Source: Microbacterium sp.
GTDB lineage: Bacteria; Actinomycetota; Actinomycetes; Actinomycetales; Microbacteriaceae
Direction: 5' to 3'
Length of the DNA stretch: 64,000 nt
Assembly: GCF_026393345.1 (NCBI RefSeq)
Contig: NZ_JAPLAI010000030.1
Coordinates: 1 to 64,000, forward strand
Position 1 is the stretch's first letter; each line of letters starts with the position of its first letter. The notes below the pieces were generated by a model. The model made no database searches and had not been told where the DNA came from. It saw nothing but the letters and a program-made list of their open reading frames with translations. Positions 24,947 through 33,965 of the stretch are shown in pieces. A program made the position numbers and the translations under genes.

Positions 24947-25660
24947 TCAGAGACTGGCGCCCGACGAGAGGGTGCGGAGCCACTTCAGCAGCAGCGCCGA
25001 CTCCGCTGTGGGCAGCGCTGGGGGGTCGAGTTCGAGAGCACTGGTGAGCGCGGCGGCGTGTGTCGCCACCTCGCTGCCCGCGGCGGCGGGCCGGACGGTC
25101 TCCGCTCGGCGGATGCCGACGTACGTGGCGTCGCGGAGCGTGGTCGACAGGGCCGGATCGGGCGAGGACGCGGCGATGAGGTGCAGCACCATCCCGGTGA
25201 TGGTGGCGAGGATGCGTTCGGTGGCCTGCTCCGCGGTGACGCTCAGCAGTCCACTGGCGGCGGCCTGCGTGGTGAAGCGGCGCACCTGCTGCCAGGCGAG
25301 GTCGGCGCCCGGGCTGCGACGGCCAGGCGCTACCCGGCCGTACATCAGCACGTAGAAGGAGGGGTTCGCCACACCGAACGCGACGTGCGCATCCCATGCT
25401 GCCTCGAGCCGATGGAACTGATCCGCCGCGAGCGTCCGGGTCGCCTCGTCGATCTGCTCGGTGAGGCGCTCGAATCCCGCCTCGGTGACCGCATCCACAA
25501 GCCCCCGCTTGTTCTCGAAGAAGTGGTAGAGCGTGGGCAGCTGCACTCCGGCACGGGTGCAGATCTCGCGGACCGAGACATTCTGGTCCGCATCCGCGCT
25601 GATGAGGTCGGCCGCAGCATCCAGCAACCGCTGTCGAGAACTTTCGGAATACGCCGGCAA
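24947..25660 (-). CDS. TetR-family regulator
   Basis: A TetR regulator of about 237 aa. The HTH is clear near residues 25-55 (VSVREICTRAGVQLPTLYHF then FENKRGLVDAV); the C-terminal all-helical domain has no recognisable ligand signature. Two starts compete: TTG 25660 with GAGGGGGG upstream (chosen) and GTG 25693 with GGAAG, which would add 11 residues. It is probably co-directional with its SnoaL-like target. Confidence 0.82.
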   Translation of the reverse strand: MPAYSESSRQRLLDAAADLISADADQNVSVREICTRAGVQLPTLYHFFENKRGLVDAVTEAGFERLTEQIDEATRTLAADQFHRLEAAWDAHVAFGVANPSFYVLMYGRVAPGRRSPGADLAWQQVRRFTTQAAASGLLSVTAEQATERILATITGMVLHLIAASSPDPALSTTLRDATYVGIRRAETVRPAAAGSEVATHAAALTSALELDPPALPTAESALLLKWLRTLSSGASL

Positions 25661-25792
25661 CAGAGCCCCCCTCTCGGTGCAGCATTGTGTCACGGCGCTT
25701 CCGGCTCATCTGCGTTGTCCCCAGGCGGGTCAGATCCCGGCCGCCTCGTCAAGCCATGCGTTCCCGAGCGTCCCGGATCGTAGGGTCGGCGC

Positions 25793-25993
25793 ATGGGAAC
25801 AACGGATGCAGACACGACAGGGATGAGCGACGACGAGAAGCGTCACGACCAGCTGACGGCGGCGCCGAACGCGACCGAGGACGATGCTCGGCCGCGCATC
25901 GAGGTCACCGAGCACGACGGGGTAACCCGCATCGACATCGCGGACGACGCCCCGGTGCGCCCGGGGGATCCGACGCAGGACCCGGGCGCGTAG
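25793..25993 (+). CDS. Small acidic hypothetical protein
   Basis: A 66-aa, strongly acidic, probably disordered protein (many Asp/Glu and Thr, with EVTEHDGVTRIDIADDAPV as the only ordered-looking part). Start ATG 25793; the internal ATG at 25823 is possible. No family known to me. It ends three bases from the stop of the converging Ntn-hydrolase gene. Confidence 0.5.
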   Translation: MGTTDADTTGMSDDEKRHDQLTAAPNATEDDARPRIEVTEHDGVTRIDIADDAPVRPGDPTQDPGA

Positions 25994-25996
25994 CCG

Positions 25997-26971
25997 TCAG
26001 GCGCTGGCGAGCAGGCGCTCGGTCTCGTCGCCCACCAGGCGGACATCCCGCGGGTTCAGGCGCAGCGGCGTGCCGGTGTCGACGAGGGTGTCGAGGTCGA
26101 TCCAGAAGACGCTGGGGCTGCGAGTCGACTCGAAATAGTAGGTGCGGTTCGTGAGATCCGCGGCGGAGTGCCACCAGGTGGGGTAGACGCTGCCGTCGGT
26201 GTACGGGGCGCCGTAGGGGACAGAGACGTTCTGGATCAGCTGGAACACGCCCGCGACGGCCTGCTCGACGTTCTCCGGCTCCGGCAGGTATTTCAGGAAG
26301 TACGAGGCGCGCACGAAACGGTCGAGCGAGGCGATGTCGCCCGGCAGGCTCTCGTTGCCGCCGAAGCCCCTGTATCGGGCGCGGTTGGCCAGCTGCTGGT
26401 CGAGCGAGGGCGAGTTGCTCATGACGGTGTATTCCGGGCCGTGGTGCACCACGAGGCGTCCGCCGATCGGTTCGATGATCGCCGCATCGCCGGAGGGGTC
26501 TTCGATGGCCATGTGGCCGCCCATGTGCTGACCGCGGATGCGGGGCGCCGCGATCCGCACCCGTTCGAGGTCGGCGATCGCCTCCGCCACCGTGGCGTAG
26601 GCGTCGAGGATGTACTGCGCCCACTGGATGTGGGCGACGGCGGGCCGGTCGTCCTCCGGGGCGAACACCGCTTCATCCGCGTCGAGGTAGCGCGTGTGGG
26701 CGGCGAGACCCTTCTCGTTCAGGCCGTCGATCGTGCCCTGGCCCCACATCGTCACGCCGACGCTCGCATATCGGCTCGTCCAGGTGTGCGCGTGCGCCAC
26801 GTGGTCGGTCGGTGCGGCGGATGCGGCATCCGTCGCGCCCAGGGGGTCGCCGGTGTGCTCCTCGCCGCGCGGGAAGAACCGGAGCTCGGGGTCGTCGTTG
26901 ATGGCCCAGTCGAGGCAGCGGCTCACTGTCTTGGCGACGGTGTTGTCATTCCAGAAGATGCGGGTGCACAC
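25997..26971 (-). CDS. Linear amide C-N hydrolase (choloylglycine hydrolase family)
   Basis: A 324-aa Ntn hydrolase. Met1 is followed by Cys2, which becomes the N-terminal nucleophile after Met removal; Arg18 and Asp21 in SRCLDW match the active site of bile salt hydrolases and penicillin V acylases. MSNSPSLDQQL and a late Arg in LTNRTYYFES fit the remaining conserved sites. Environmental members cleave penicillin V or acyl-homoserine lactones, so quorum quenching or amide scavenging is plausible. No signal peptide. Divergent from a metallophosphoesterase with 38 bp between starts. Confidence 0.85.
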   Translation of the reverse strand: MCTRIFWNDNTVAKTVSRCLDWAINDDPELRFFPRGEEHTGDPLGATDAASAAPTDHVAHAHTWTSRYASVGVTMWGQGTIDGLNEKGLAAHTRYLDADEAVFAPEDDRPAVAHIQWAQYILDAYATVAEAIADLERVRIAAPRIRGQHMGGHMAIEDPSGDAAIIEPIGGRLVVHHGPEYTVMSNSPSLDQQLANRARYRGFGGNESLPGDIASLDRFVRASYFLKYLPEPENVEQAVAGVFQLIQNVSVPYGAPYTDGSVYPTWWHSAADLTNRTYYFESTRSPSVFWIDLDTLVDTGTPLRLNPRDVRLVGDETERLLASA

Positions 26972-27009
26972 GCGAGCGAGCCTACGGGGAGCGCGGTAAC
27001 CTCGCGCGC

Positions 27010-27504
27010 ATGACCGTGCGGCTGCTCCTCCTGTCCGACACCCATGTCCCGGCGCGCGCCCGGGTGCTGCCGGCCGCCGTGCTGGCGGCGGCCGATGCGG
27101 CGGATCTCATCGTCCACGCGGGTGACTGGGTCACCGCATCCGTCCTTGACGAGCTGCAGACGCACGGGGATGTGCTCGGGGTATGGGGCAACAACGATGG
27201 CGACGACCTACGAGGGCGGCTGCCGGAGATCGCGCGCCGGGACATCGAGGGGGTGCGACTCGCGGTGATCCACGAAACCGGTACCGCGACGGGGCGGGAG
27301 GCGCGGATGGATCGCGCTTTCCCCGACGACGACGTGCTCGTCTTCGGTCACAGCCACATTCCCTGGGACACGACGACGCCGAGGGGCTTGCGCCTCCTCA
27401 ACCCCGGGTCGCCCACCGACCGGCGGCGTCAGCCGCGGCACACGATGATGACGGCCGTGATCGACGATGCCGCGCTGCGAGAGGTGACCCTCGTCGAGCT
27501 GTGA
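27010..27504 (+). CDS. YfcE/MJ0936-type metallophosphoesterase
   Basis: A 164-aa calcineurin-like phosphodiesterase. All metal-ligand motifs are in order: Asp10-x-His12 (SDTH), Asp39 (HAGD), GNND (60-63), a lone His in VIHETG and GHSH. The ending LLNPGSPTDRRR is typical of the YfcE family, which hydrolyses phosphodiesters with Mn2+. ATG 27010 gives the standard length. Natural substrate unknown. Confidence 0.9.
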   Translation: MTVRLLLLSDTHVPARARVLPAAVLAAADAADLIVHAGDWVTASVLDELQTHGDVLGVWGNNDGDDLRGRLPEIARRDIEGVRLAVIHETGTATGREARMDRAFPDDDVLVFGHSHIPWDTTTPRGLRLLNPGSPTDRRRQPRHTMMTAVIDDAALREVTLVEL

Positions 27505-27622
27505 CGGCGTCGAGGGTAAGACATCCCCGGTACCGGTGCAAGGCCCCGCGCCCCGCGGGGAGCGCCGCGTTCACTGGATGCGGGCGGCGTTCGCTGCCCG
27601 ATCCCGTGACGAAGGAGGCCTC

Positions 27623-28078
27623 ATGGCTCAGGTGATCAAGACCGTCGACGTCGATGTGCCGGTGTCGACGGCGTACAACCAGTGGACCCAGTTCGAATCG
27701 TTCCCGCAGTTCCTGGACGACGTCGAGTCGATCACCCAGGTCGGGGACACCCGCACTCATTGGACCGTGACCATCGCTGGTCAGACGCGTGAGTTCGACG
27801 CCGAGATCACCGAGCAGCACCCGGACGAGCGGGTCGCATGGAACAGTGTCGGCGGCGAGGAGAACCATGCGGGCGTCGTGACGTTCCACAAGCTCACCGA
27901 CACCGCCACCCGCGTGACGGTCCAGCTCGACTGGGAGCCGCGCGGCGCGCTGGAGAAACTGGGCGCCGTCGTCGGCGTCGACGACCACGCCGTAGAGAAG
28001 AACCTCCAGAACTTCAAGCGGTTCATCGAGGCCCGCGGCGCCGAGACCGGCGCGTGGCGCGGCGACGTCGAGAACTAA
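27623..28078 (+). CDS. SRPBCC-family (START-like) protein
   Basis: A 151-aa protein with a polyketide-cyclase/START-like fold: VIKTVDVDVPVSTAYNQWTQ, FESFPQFLDDVESI and a final amphipathic helix (VEKNLQNFKRFIEARG). It binds hydrophobic ligands in its cavity; actinobacterial relatives are stress-induced. GAAGGAGG 4 nt before ATG 27623 decides the start. A 42-aa acidic peptide gene follows 26 bp later, probably in the same transcript. Confidence 0.82.
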   Translation: MAQVIKTVDVDVPVSTAYNQWTQFESFPQFLDDVESITQVGDTRTHWTVTIAGQTREFDAEITEQHPDERVAWNSVGGEENHAGVVTFHKLTDTATRVTVQLDWEPRGALEKLGAVVGVDDHAVEKNLQNFKRFIEARGAETGAWRGDVEN

Positions 28079-28104
28079 CCCCCAAGAGACAAGAGGAGCA
28101 CGAC

Positions 28105-28233
28105 ATGAGCGGATCCACCCCCGACAAGCCCAGCCAGGCCGAAGGTGCCGTGGGCGACGACGACCTGAGCGCCGAGGACGTCGAGCCGGAGCCCGACGCA
28201 GAGTCCGGCACGATCGGCGACTCCATCGGCTGA
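28105..28233 (+). CDS. Small acidic peptide
   Basis: A 42-aa, very acidic and probably disordered peptide (DDDLSAEDVEPEPDAE in the middle). AAGAGGAG precedes the ATG. It follows the SRPBCC gene in an apparent operon. No known family. Confidence 0.5.
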   Translation: MSGSTPDKPSQAEGAVGDDDLSAEDVEPEPDAESGTIGDSIG

Positions 28234-28239
28234 CCTCGA

Positions 28240-28392
28240 TCACGCCGGCCGTGCGCGCACCACGTGCGCATCGGTCGAGATGGTGCACAGGACGACGCCC
28301 CGCTCCGATGAGGAACGGGGCGTCGTGCCGTGCGGGTCGTCGAGCGGCGGCTCGTCGGGATGGGGTGCTGTGGGCTCTCCGGGGATGCTCAT
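28240..28392 (-). CDS. Small hypothetical protein
   Basis: A 50-aa protein with a Pro-rich front (PGEPTAPHPDEPPLDDPHG) and a C-terminal strand-like end (GVVLCTISTDAHVV). GGGAGG lies before ATG 28392. The stop of the 48-aa peptide gene upstream is only a few bases away, so both share a transcript. Function unknown. Confidence 0.45.
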   Translation of the reverse strand: MSIPGEPTAPHPDEPPLDDPHGTTPRSSSERGVVLCTISTDAHVVRARPA

Positions 28393-28396
28393 GGGT

Positions 28397-28543
28397 TCAG
28401 CCTCCCGACGGGTTGTCGAGCGGGCGGCCGTTCTCGTCCGTGGTGACATCGGCCGCGTCGGGGGAGCCGCCCGAGGCCGTGTCGGCCTCCTCGTCCTCGC
28501 CCGGCGTGCCCTGGGTGTTGTGGATGTCCTTCGAGGTGTCCAT
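28397..28543 (-). CDS. Small acidic peptide
   Basis: A 48-aa disordered, acidic peptide (IHNTQGTPGEDEEADTAS, then DVTTDENGRPLDNPSGG). ATG at 28543. Similar in composition to the peptide at 28105-28233; such short acidic proteins are frequent in Microbacteriaceae. Its 3' end carries the ribosome-binding site of the next gene. Confidence 0.45.
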   Translation of the reverse strand: MDTSKDIHNTQGTPGEDEEADTASGGSPDAADVTTDENGRPLDNPSGG

Positions 28544-28592
28544 CCTCCGAGTACACGCGACCCGGGCGCGGGGCGCGAGGCCTTGACAGGCG

Positions 28593-28751
28593 TCAGTGGG
28601 TGATCACCGCGGCGAGCGCGAGGGCCATGACGCCGGCCGCCAGCAGGATGACACCCACGTACAGCGACCAGTGGATGCCCTGACGCGGGATGCGGGGACG
28701 CGAGCGGCGTCGCCGGTGACTCCGGCTGCCGGTACTCCGCGAAGTGCTCAT
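28593..28751 (-). CDS. Small single-TM protein with Arg-rich head
   Basis: A 52-aa protein: a very basic cytoplasmic head (RSHRRRRSRPRIPRQG) followed by one membrane helix (about residues 29-50). ATG 28751. No family recognised. It could be a membrane tether for nucleic acid or another protein, but that is speculation. Confidence 0.5.
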   Translation of the reverse strand: MSTSRSTGSRSHRRRRSRPRIPRQGIHWSLYVGVILLAAGVMALALAAVITH

Positions 28752-28856
28752 ACCGGGAACGATAGGTGGCGGCCGTTGCCCGGGGGTTTCCGGGATGGGC
28801 ACGGCGGATGACGTTTGGCCATGAACGCCGCCCTGCCCCGGCGTAGGCTCGAGGGG

Positions 28857-29312
28857 ATGAGCGCGAGCAGCAAGCATTCCGAGGACGGCATCAACTTCCA
28901 CACGCGCAAGTGGGTGAAGCCGGAGGATCTCAACGCCAACGGCACGCTGTTCGGTGGCAGCCTGCTGCGCTGGATCGACGAGGAAGCCGCGATCTACGCC
29001 ATCATCCAGCTGGGCAACTACCGCGTGGTCACCAAGCTCATCTCGGAGATCAATTTCGAGGCGTCCGCGCTGCAGGGCGACCTCATCGAGATGGGCTTGA
29101 CGGCCACGAACTTCGGCCGGACCTCGCTGACGATGCGTGCCGTGGTGCGCAACATGATCACGCGCAAGCGGATCCTCACGATCGAGCGGATCGTGTTCGT
29201 GAGCGTCGACGAGAACGGGGTGCCGACGCCGCACGGCTACACGGACATCACCTACGACCGCGACCGGATGCCGCGCGAGCACCCGGGGACGGACACCATC
29301 CGCCTGCCCTAG
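28857..29312 (+). CDS. Hotdog-fold acyl-CoA thioesterase
   Basis: A 151-aa YciA/BFIT-type thioesterase. The family signature NANGTLFGGSLLRWIDEEAA holds the catalytic Asp of WID, and the ligand-facing strand SEINFEASALQGDLIE follows. It should hydrolyse acyl-CoA to free acid and CoA in the cytosol. GAGGGG before ATG 28857 decides the start over an upstream in-frame ATG. Confidence 0.88.
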   Translation: MSASSKHSEDGINFHTRKWVKPEDLNANGTLFGGSLLRWIDEEAAIYAIIQLGNYRVVTKLISEINFEASALQGDLIEMGLTATNFGRTSLTMRAVVRNMITRKRILTIERIVFVSVDENGVPTPHGYTDITYDRDRMPREHPGTDTIRLP

Positions 29313-29652
29313 GTCCGCGCGTCTCCGATGGGCCCGGCGATCAACGACCCGAACGGCGTTCCACGGCGACGCGGAGCAGCCCTTCCGCCTCCTCCAGGGC
29401 GCGACCGGCGCGCCGTGGTCCTCGAAAGGCTTCGCTGGCGGTTACGACCTCATGTCGCATCGGGTCGTGGAGCGCGTGCGTCAGGCGACTCAGTGCTCGA
29501 GGTGCTGGAGGAAGCCACGCGATAGGAGGGAGCGCCACCGTCGGCCGGACTCGCGCTCGGACCGGATCCACGTGTTTCCCCCCGTATCGCCGCGGAGGGG
29601 ATAGATTCGCACCCACGCACCGAGGTCAGGGTCGACGCGGGATGGAGGACGG
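29313..29652. other. Gene-free stretch of 340 bp
   Basis: No convincing gene or RNA. A minus-strand frame (29341-29616) ends with a plausible helical stretch (GRALEEAEGLLRVAVERR) but has no good ribosome site or recognised domain, so I do not call it. The ribosome site of the kinase gene (GGAGG) closes the stretch. Confidence 0.4.
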
Positions 29653-31638
29653 ATGCGAGGCAGAAGTGTCGTCGACCGCCTTTCGAATGCGACGCCCGCC
29701 CACCGGCGGTGGGGCATCGTGGCGCTCCTCGTGGTCGTTCTGCTGCTCGCCCTCCTCCTGGCTTTCCTCCGCGTGGAGGGTCACCTCACCTCACCCTGGT
29801 GGCCCGCCACGGCGGTCGCGGCGCTCGCGTTCTACCTCGCCCGTGGACTCGGCGAGCGGACGCTCGTGCTCATCGGCGTGTTCCTGTTCGGGGCGGTCGC
29901 GAACTATGTCGGCGGTACCGAGGTGGCCGTCGTGCTCGTCTTCAGCCTCGCCAGCGCGGCGGAGACCGCGGTCATCGGGTCCCTCCTTCCCCGGCCGCAT
30001 CCCCCGGGGACGTTCGGCGTACGCACCGCCGTGAGGATCCTGCTGGCGAGCTTCCTCGGATCGGCGCTGGCCGGTTTGGTCGGAGGCGCCGTCGCCGCGT
30101 CCGTGGGGAACAGCGATCCGCTCCTCCTCGGATACAGTGCGTTTGCATCGCACTGGAGTGCGGCGGCACTGATCCTCCCGTTCGCGTTCCTGTCCGCACA
30201 GTTCTATACGACCCGGCGTGCTGCCGAACTCGCGGGCGAGGCGGTAGTCGGTCTCCTCGTCGTCGGCGTCATGTTCCTGCCCGAGCAGCGGTTCGCGCTG
30301 ACGTTCGCCATCTTCCCGGTGCTTATGTGGCTGGTCTTGCGCTTCCCGACGGGGATCGTCATGGCTCAGGTGGGGGTGATCTCCGCCGCGAGCGCGATCG
30401 CGCTGGAACTCAGCGCCGCGTTCGATGGGGTGGCGCCCCTCACGTGGACCCCGTACATCCAGACGTATTGGATCGCGATCACCTCGACCTGCCTGATCTT
30501 CAGCGGGTTGCGCAACGATCAGGCGGAAGCCGACCTGCAGTTGCGTGCCAGGAACGACCTGCTGCGGGGCAGCATCGTCGACGCGCACGCCGGGTTCCTC
30601 TGCCTCGCCCCGTCGTCGCAGTATCCGGGACGCTACGAGGTGATGGATTCGAACGCGCAGGCGCGCGCGCTCCTCGATGATCACCTGGACGACGGCGACG
30701 TACCGCTGCATCTCCGGGAGACCAGCGACCTGATGCCGGTCGTGGAGGCGGCGCTCGCCGACACGCTGGACCACCAGTCCTCGCTGCGGGCGGCGAGCGG
30801 GAACACGGTCGCCGTGCGGTCCCGGCGCGTGCACAACGCGCGGATCGGTGACCTCGCGATCGTCGAGGTGATCGACGTCACCCAACGACTCGAAGATGAG
30901 GAGAGCTGGGAGCGGACGCTCCTCATGGAGCGGGCGAGCAAGCGACAGCTGAAGGAATTGGATCGGCAGAAGGAGGTCTTCATCGGCGCCGTCAACCACG
31001 AGCTGCGCTCTCCGGTGACGAATATCCTCGGTCACGCGGACCTTCTCGTCCAGGAAGACCTGCCGGAGGGGGCTAGGTGGCGGGCCGAGGTCATCGTCCG
31101 CAACGCCGAACGGCTGGCGACACTGATCAGTGATGTGATCGCCACCACGCGGATGGCGGGGGCACTGCCCGAGCCGGTGCTTCGGCCGGTGGATCTCGGC
31201 CGGCTGGTGCGGGATGCGGTCGAGGACATCTCGCCGAACGCCCGCGCCCTGCACGTCGCGGTCCACGTGCTTCCGACCGCATCCGTCGGTGTGGTGACGG
31301 GCGAGCTCGATGTGCAGCAGATCGTGGAGAACCTGCTCGGCAACGCGGTGAAGTTCGCGACGCCGGTCAGCATGGTCCATGTCGCCGTCCGTGAGGTGGA
31401 GGGGCGGGCGGTCGTCGAGATCGCGAACCTCGGGCATCCGCTCACCCGCGAGGAGCAGAGCCGGGTCTTCGATCGCTTCTATCGCACACCGCAGGCGGTC
31501 GCGGATGCGACGCCGGGCAGCGGGGTCGGACTCGGCATCGCCCGCGTGCTCGCGCACCGCGTCGGGGCGGACCTGACGCTCGAATCGAACGAGACCGGCA
31601 TCACCGTGGTGCGCCTGCGGTTCCCGCGGGCCACCTGA
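29653..31638 (+). CDS. Membrane sensor histidine kinase, MASE1-type
   Basis: A 661-aa kinase with about eight N-terminal helices in a MASE1-like sensor (residues 20-300), a PAS-like linker ending at VIDVTQRLEDEE, the H-box VNHELRSPVTNILGHADLL and an HATPase domain with NLLGNAVKFATP, FDRFYR and GSGVGLGIARVLAHR. The usual D-x-G of the G1 box is replaced by NLGHP, so ATP binding may be altered. It is paralogous to the kinase at 16374-18386. No response regulator is adjacent. GGAGG precedes ATG 29653. Confidence 0.83.
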   Translation: MRGRSVVDRLSNATPAHRRWGIVALLVVVLLLALLLAFLRVEGHLTSPWWPATAVAALAFYLARGLGERTLVLIGVFLFGAVANYVGGTEVAVVLVFSLASAAETAVIGSLLPRPHPPGTFGVRTAVRILLASFLGSALAGLVGGAVAASVGNSDPLLLGYSAFASHWSAAALILPFAFLSAQFYTTRRAAELAGEAVVGLLVVGVMFLPEQRFALTFAIFPVLMWLVLRFPTGIVMAQVGVISAASAIALELSAAFDGVAPLTWTPYIQTYWIAITSTCLIFSGLRNDQAEADLQLRARNDLLRGSIVDAHAGFLCLAPSSQYPGRYEVMDSNAQARALLDDHLDDGDVPLHLRETSDLMPVVEAALADTLDHQSSLRAASGNTVAVRSRRVHNARIGDLAIVEVIDVTQRLEDEESWERTLLMERASKRQLKELDRQKEVFIGAVNHELRSPVTNILGHADLLVQEDLPEGARWRAEVIVRNAERLATLISDVIATTRMAGALPEPVLRPVDLGRLVRDAVEDISPNARALHVAVHVLPTASVGVVTGELDVQQIVENLLGNAVKFATPVSMVHVAVREVEGRAVVEIANLGHPLTREEQSRVFDRFYRTPQAVADATPGSGVGLGIARVLAHRVGADLTLESNETGITVVRLRFPRAT

Positions 31639-31673
31639 GCGGTCTTCCGGTGCTGGCGGGATTCTCAGTCGGC

Positions 31674-31690
31674 GCGGGTGCCGCACCCGC
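31674..31690 (+). terminator. Short hairpin after the kinase gene
   Basis: A 7-bp stem GCGGGTG/CACCCGC with a 3-nt loop, 36 bp after the kinase stop codon; no U-tract. Confidence 0.4.
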
Positions 31691-31839
31691 TACGATAGGA
31701 CGAACCGCCGAGCACTGTGGTAGGTAGGACAGAGGACGCCGGGAGCCCGCCCGGAAACCGATCGTCTGGGGGATGGTGCGATGCGCGACACACGTTGGTG
31801 CCCGCTGCGTGGCCGCCGTCCGCGGGACGGAGGTCGCGG

Positions 31840-33282
31840 ATGATCTTCGAGCTGATTCGAGACCATGCGCTGCTTGTCTTCGTGCTGGGTCTCGGCATCG
31901 TGCTGGTGGCGCTCGCCGTCGGCATCCGCTTCGTTCCCGCAGTGGCTGAGCGTCGTCGGGCGCAGCAGGAGCGGAAGCGGATGCGTCAGCAGGCGATCAT
32001 CAACTTCCACCGTGGCTACGCGGAGATGGCTATCGCCGCGGGCGCGGCAGAGCCTGTGAACGCCGTGGCGGTGGCGATCGGGGACCCCGTGAAGGACGCT
32101 CAGCCGGTGGTGATCGAGGAGCCCACGGCCGTGGGCACACCGGTCCTCGAGGTCGAGTCCGCCGACCGCCCGGTCAGCGACGAACTCACCGACCCGGCCG
32201 ATTTCCCGGTCGCGTCCGCCATGGCCGCGACGGATCCTGCTCCGGATGCTGACGGAGCTGCCGTCGTCGACCACGAGCTCGCGGGCGCCATGCTCACGGA
32301 CGCGGGACCCACGGACGAGGCGCCCACTGAGGCGGTACTCATGGACGAAGTACCCACGGGCGCTGTACCCGTCGGCGCGATACCCATGGACGCTGTGTCT
32401 GTGGACGATGTGCGTATGGACGAGGTGCCTGTGGACGATGTGCGTATGGACGATGTCCCCGTCGACGCTGTACAGGTCGAGGCGGCGCGCGAGGTCACGC
32501 CGGCTCCGGCCCACGACGTCACGGTGCCGGCCCGGTGGACGAGCGCGGCCGCCACGGAACCCCCGCCCGGATATACGCCGCTCGAGATGCCCGAGCTGTG
32601 GGAGCCGTCCGCGGCGGATGGGGGCGCGTTCGACGAGTACGCCGATCCGTTCGATGAGCCGCAGTGGACCCAGGAACCGTCCCGTGCCGCAACCGTCGCA
32701 CCCGTCCACGCTCCGGAGGCACCGCACGCCGCGTCCGAGGTCGACGTGTCGGATCTCTGGGAAGATCCCTCGAACGTGGAGATCAGGATCATCCCGTCAC
32801 CGGCGGCCGTGGAGCAGTTCGGCACGGTCCCGCGGGAGCCGGTGCCCCCCGTGCCCGTCGCCCCGGTGAACTGGCACGCGCCCGCGGCGTGGTCGACGGA
32901 CCCCGCCGCGTACCCGAGTGGCCCGCACCCGGTGTGGCCGGCCGCCGCGGCGCCGGTACCCGCAGCGCCTGCACCCGCAGCGCCCGCGTACGCGGCGCCC
33001 GTGGCGCTCGGGGTGCACCGCGTGCCTGACCCGACCCCCACCGCGGTGCCCGTTCCACGGACCCTCGCCGACCTTCGTACGGGGGCGCTGGGCAGCCGGA
33101 CGTTTGACTCGCCGCAGCAGCTCGCCGTCGCCGCGGTGCTGGAGGGCGGCTACAGCGTCGGCGTGATCGCGCGCCTCTTCCGGGTGCCGGGCTGGCGCGT
33201 CGAGGAGTGGATCCGCTCGGCCCAGACTGCCCCGCAGCCGCCGCGCCACTATGGCACGGCCGGTCACCGCGCCGGCCGCTGA
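31840..33282 (+). CDS. Single-TM protein with repeat-rich linker and C-terminal HTH-like module
   Basis: A 480-aa protein of unknown function. One membrane helix near the N terminus (about residues 8-30) is followed by a basic segment (RRRAQQERKRMRQQ) and a long acidic, Ala/Pro/Val-rich region. Residues about 165-210 hold imperfect repeats of the type (M/V)D-(D/E/A)-V-(P/R). The last ~60 residues form a compact helical module (SPQQLAVAAVLEGGYSVGVI then ARLFRVPGWRVEEW) that looks like a helix-turn-helix and is shared with the beta-helix protein at 35321-37636. ACGGAGG precedes ATG 31840. Confidence 0.7.
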   Translation: MIFELIRDHALLVFVLGLGIVLVALAVGIRFVPAVAERRRAQQERKRMRQQAIINFHRGYAEMAIAAGAAEPVNAVAVAIGDPVKDAQPVVIEEPTAVGTPVLEVESADRPVSDELTDPADFPVASAMAATDPAPDADGAAVVDHELAGAMLTDAGPTDEAPTEAVLMDEVPTGAVPVGAIPMDAVSVDDVRMDEVPVDDVRMDDVPVDAVQVEAAREVTPAPAHDVTVPARWTSAAATEPPPGYTPLEMPELWEPSAADGGAFDEYADPFDEPQWTQEPSRAATVAPVHAPEAPHAASEVDVSDLWEDPSNVEIRIIPSPAAVEQFGTVPREPVPPVPVAPVNWHAPAAWSTDPAAYPSGPHPVWPAAAAPVPAAPAPAAPAYAAPVALGVHRVPDPTPTAVPVPRTLADLRTGALGSRTFDSPQQLAVAAVLEGGYSVGVIARLFRVPGWRVEEWIRSAQTAPQPPRHYGTAGHRAGR

Positions 33283-33299
33283 CCCCGCACACCGCGCAC

Positions 33300-33944
33300 G
33301 TGGTCCACTCGTTGAGTCGTCGGGGGCTGATGGCCGTTGCGGCACTGGCGGTGCTCGCCGGGTTCGTCGACGGGTTCGGGTACGTCTATCTGGGTGGCTA
33401 CTTCGTGTCGTTCATGAGCGGCAACACCACCCGCGTGGGCGTGGGCGTCGCCGCGACCGACTTGGCGACGGCAGGGTTCGGGATGCTGCTGATCGTCGCG
33501 TTCATCGCGGGGGTGATGGGCGGTACCGCGCTCGCGCGTCCCGCTGGGCGCCACACCTCCACCCTCGTGCTGAGTCTCGTCGCCGTCGCGCTCGCCGCAG
33601 GTGCGGTGCTGGCCGCGCTCGGGGCGACCCCGGCGGCCGCCGCCGCGCTCGCCGTCGCCATGGGCGCGGTCAACACGACGTTCTCGGGCGGAAACGAGGT
33701 CTCGTTCGGCATCACCTACATGACCGGGGCGCTCGTGAAGATCGGCCAGGGCATCGTGAACGCCCTGCGCGGCGGGAGCCGCACGGCGTGGCTGCGCTAC
33801 GTCGTGCTCTGGGTATCGATCCTCGCCGGTGCGGTGATCGGTGCGTTCGCACAGCGGACGATCGGCGAGGGGGCGCTGTGGCTCGCCGCAGCGTGGGTCG
33901 CGGTCGTGGCGACCGCGCTGCACGTCGTGGCTGCTCGGCGCTGA
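33300..33944 (+). CDS. YoaK/DUF1275-family membrane protein
   Basis: A 214-aa membrane protein with six helices. AGFVDGFGYVYLGGYFVSFM followed by SGNTTR is the DUF1275/YoaK signature, and NTTFSGGNEVSFGITYMTGA is the matching second-half motif. Function unknown; proposed to transport small solutes. The start is uncertain: GTG 33300 is taken, with ATG 33330 as an option. Confidence 0.8.
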   Translation: MVHSLSRRGLMAVAALAVLAGFVDGFGYVYLGGYFVSFMSGNTTRVGVGVAATDLATAGFGMLLIVAFIAGVMGGTALARPAGRHTSTLVLSLVAVALAAGAVLAALGATPAAAAALAVAMGAVNTTFSGGNEVSFGITYMTGALVKIGQGIVNALRGGSRTAWLRYVVLWVSILAGAVIGAFAQRTIGEGALWLAAAWVAVVATALHVVAARR

Positions 33945-33965
33945 GCGGAGCGGGTCAGCGCGGGC

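Noticed and set aside
29341..29616. 91-aa minus-strand frame in the 340-bp gap
   Set aside because: The end looks helical, but there is no ribosome site, no domain and no neighbour on that strand.
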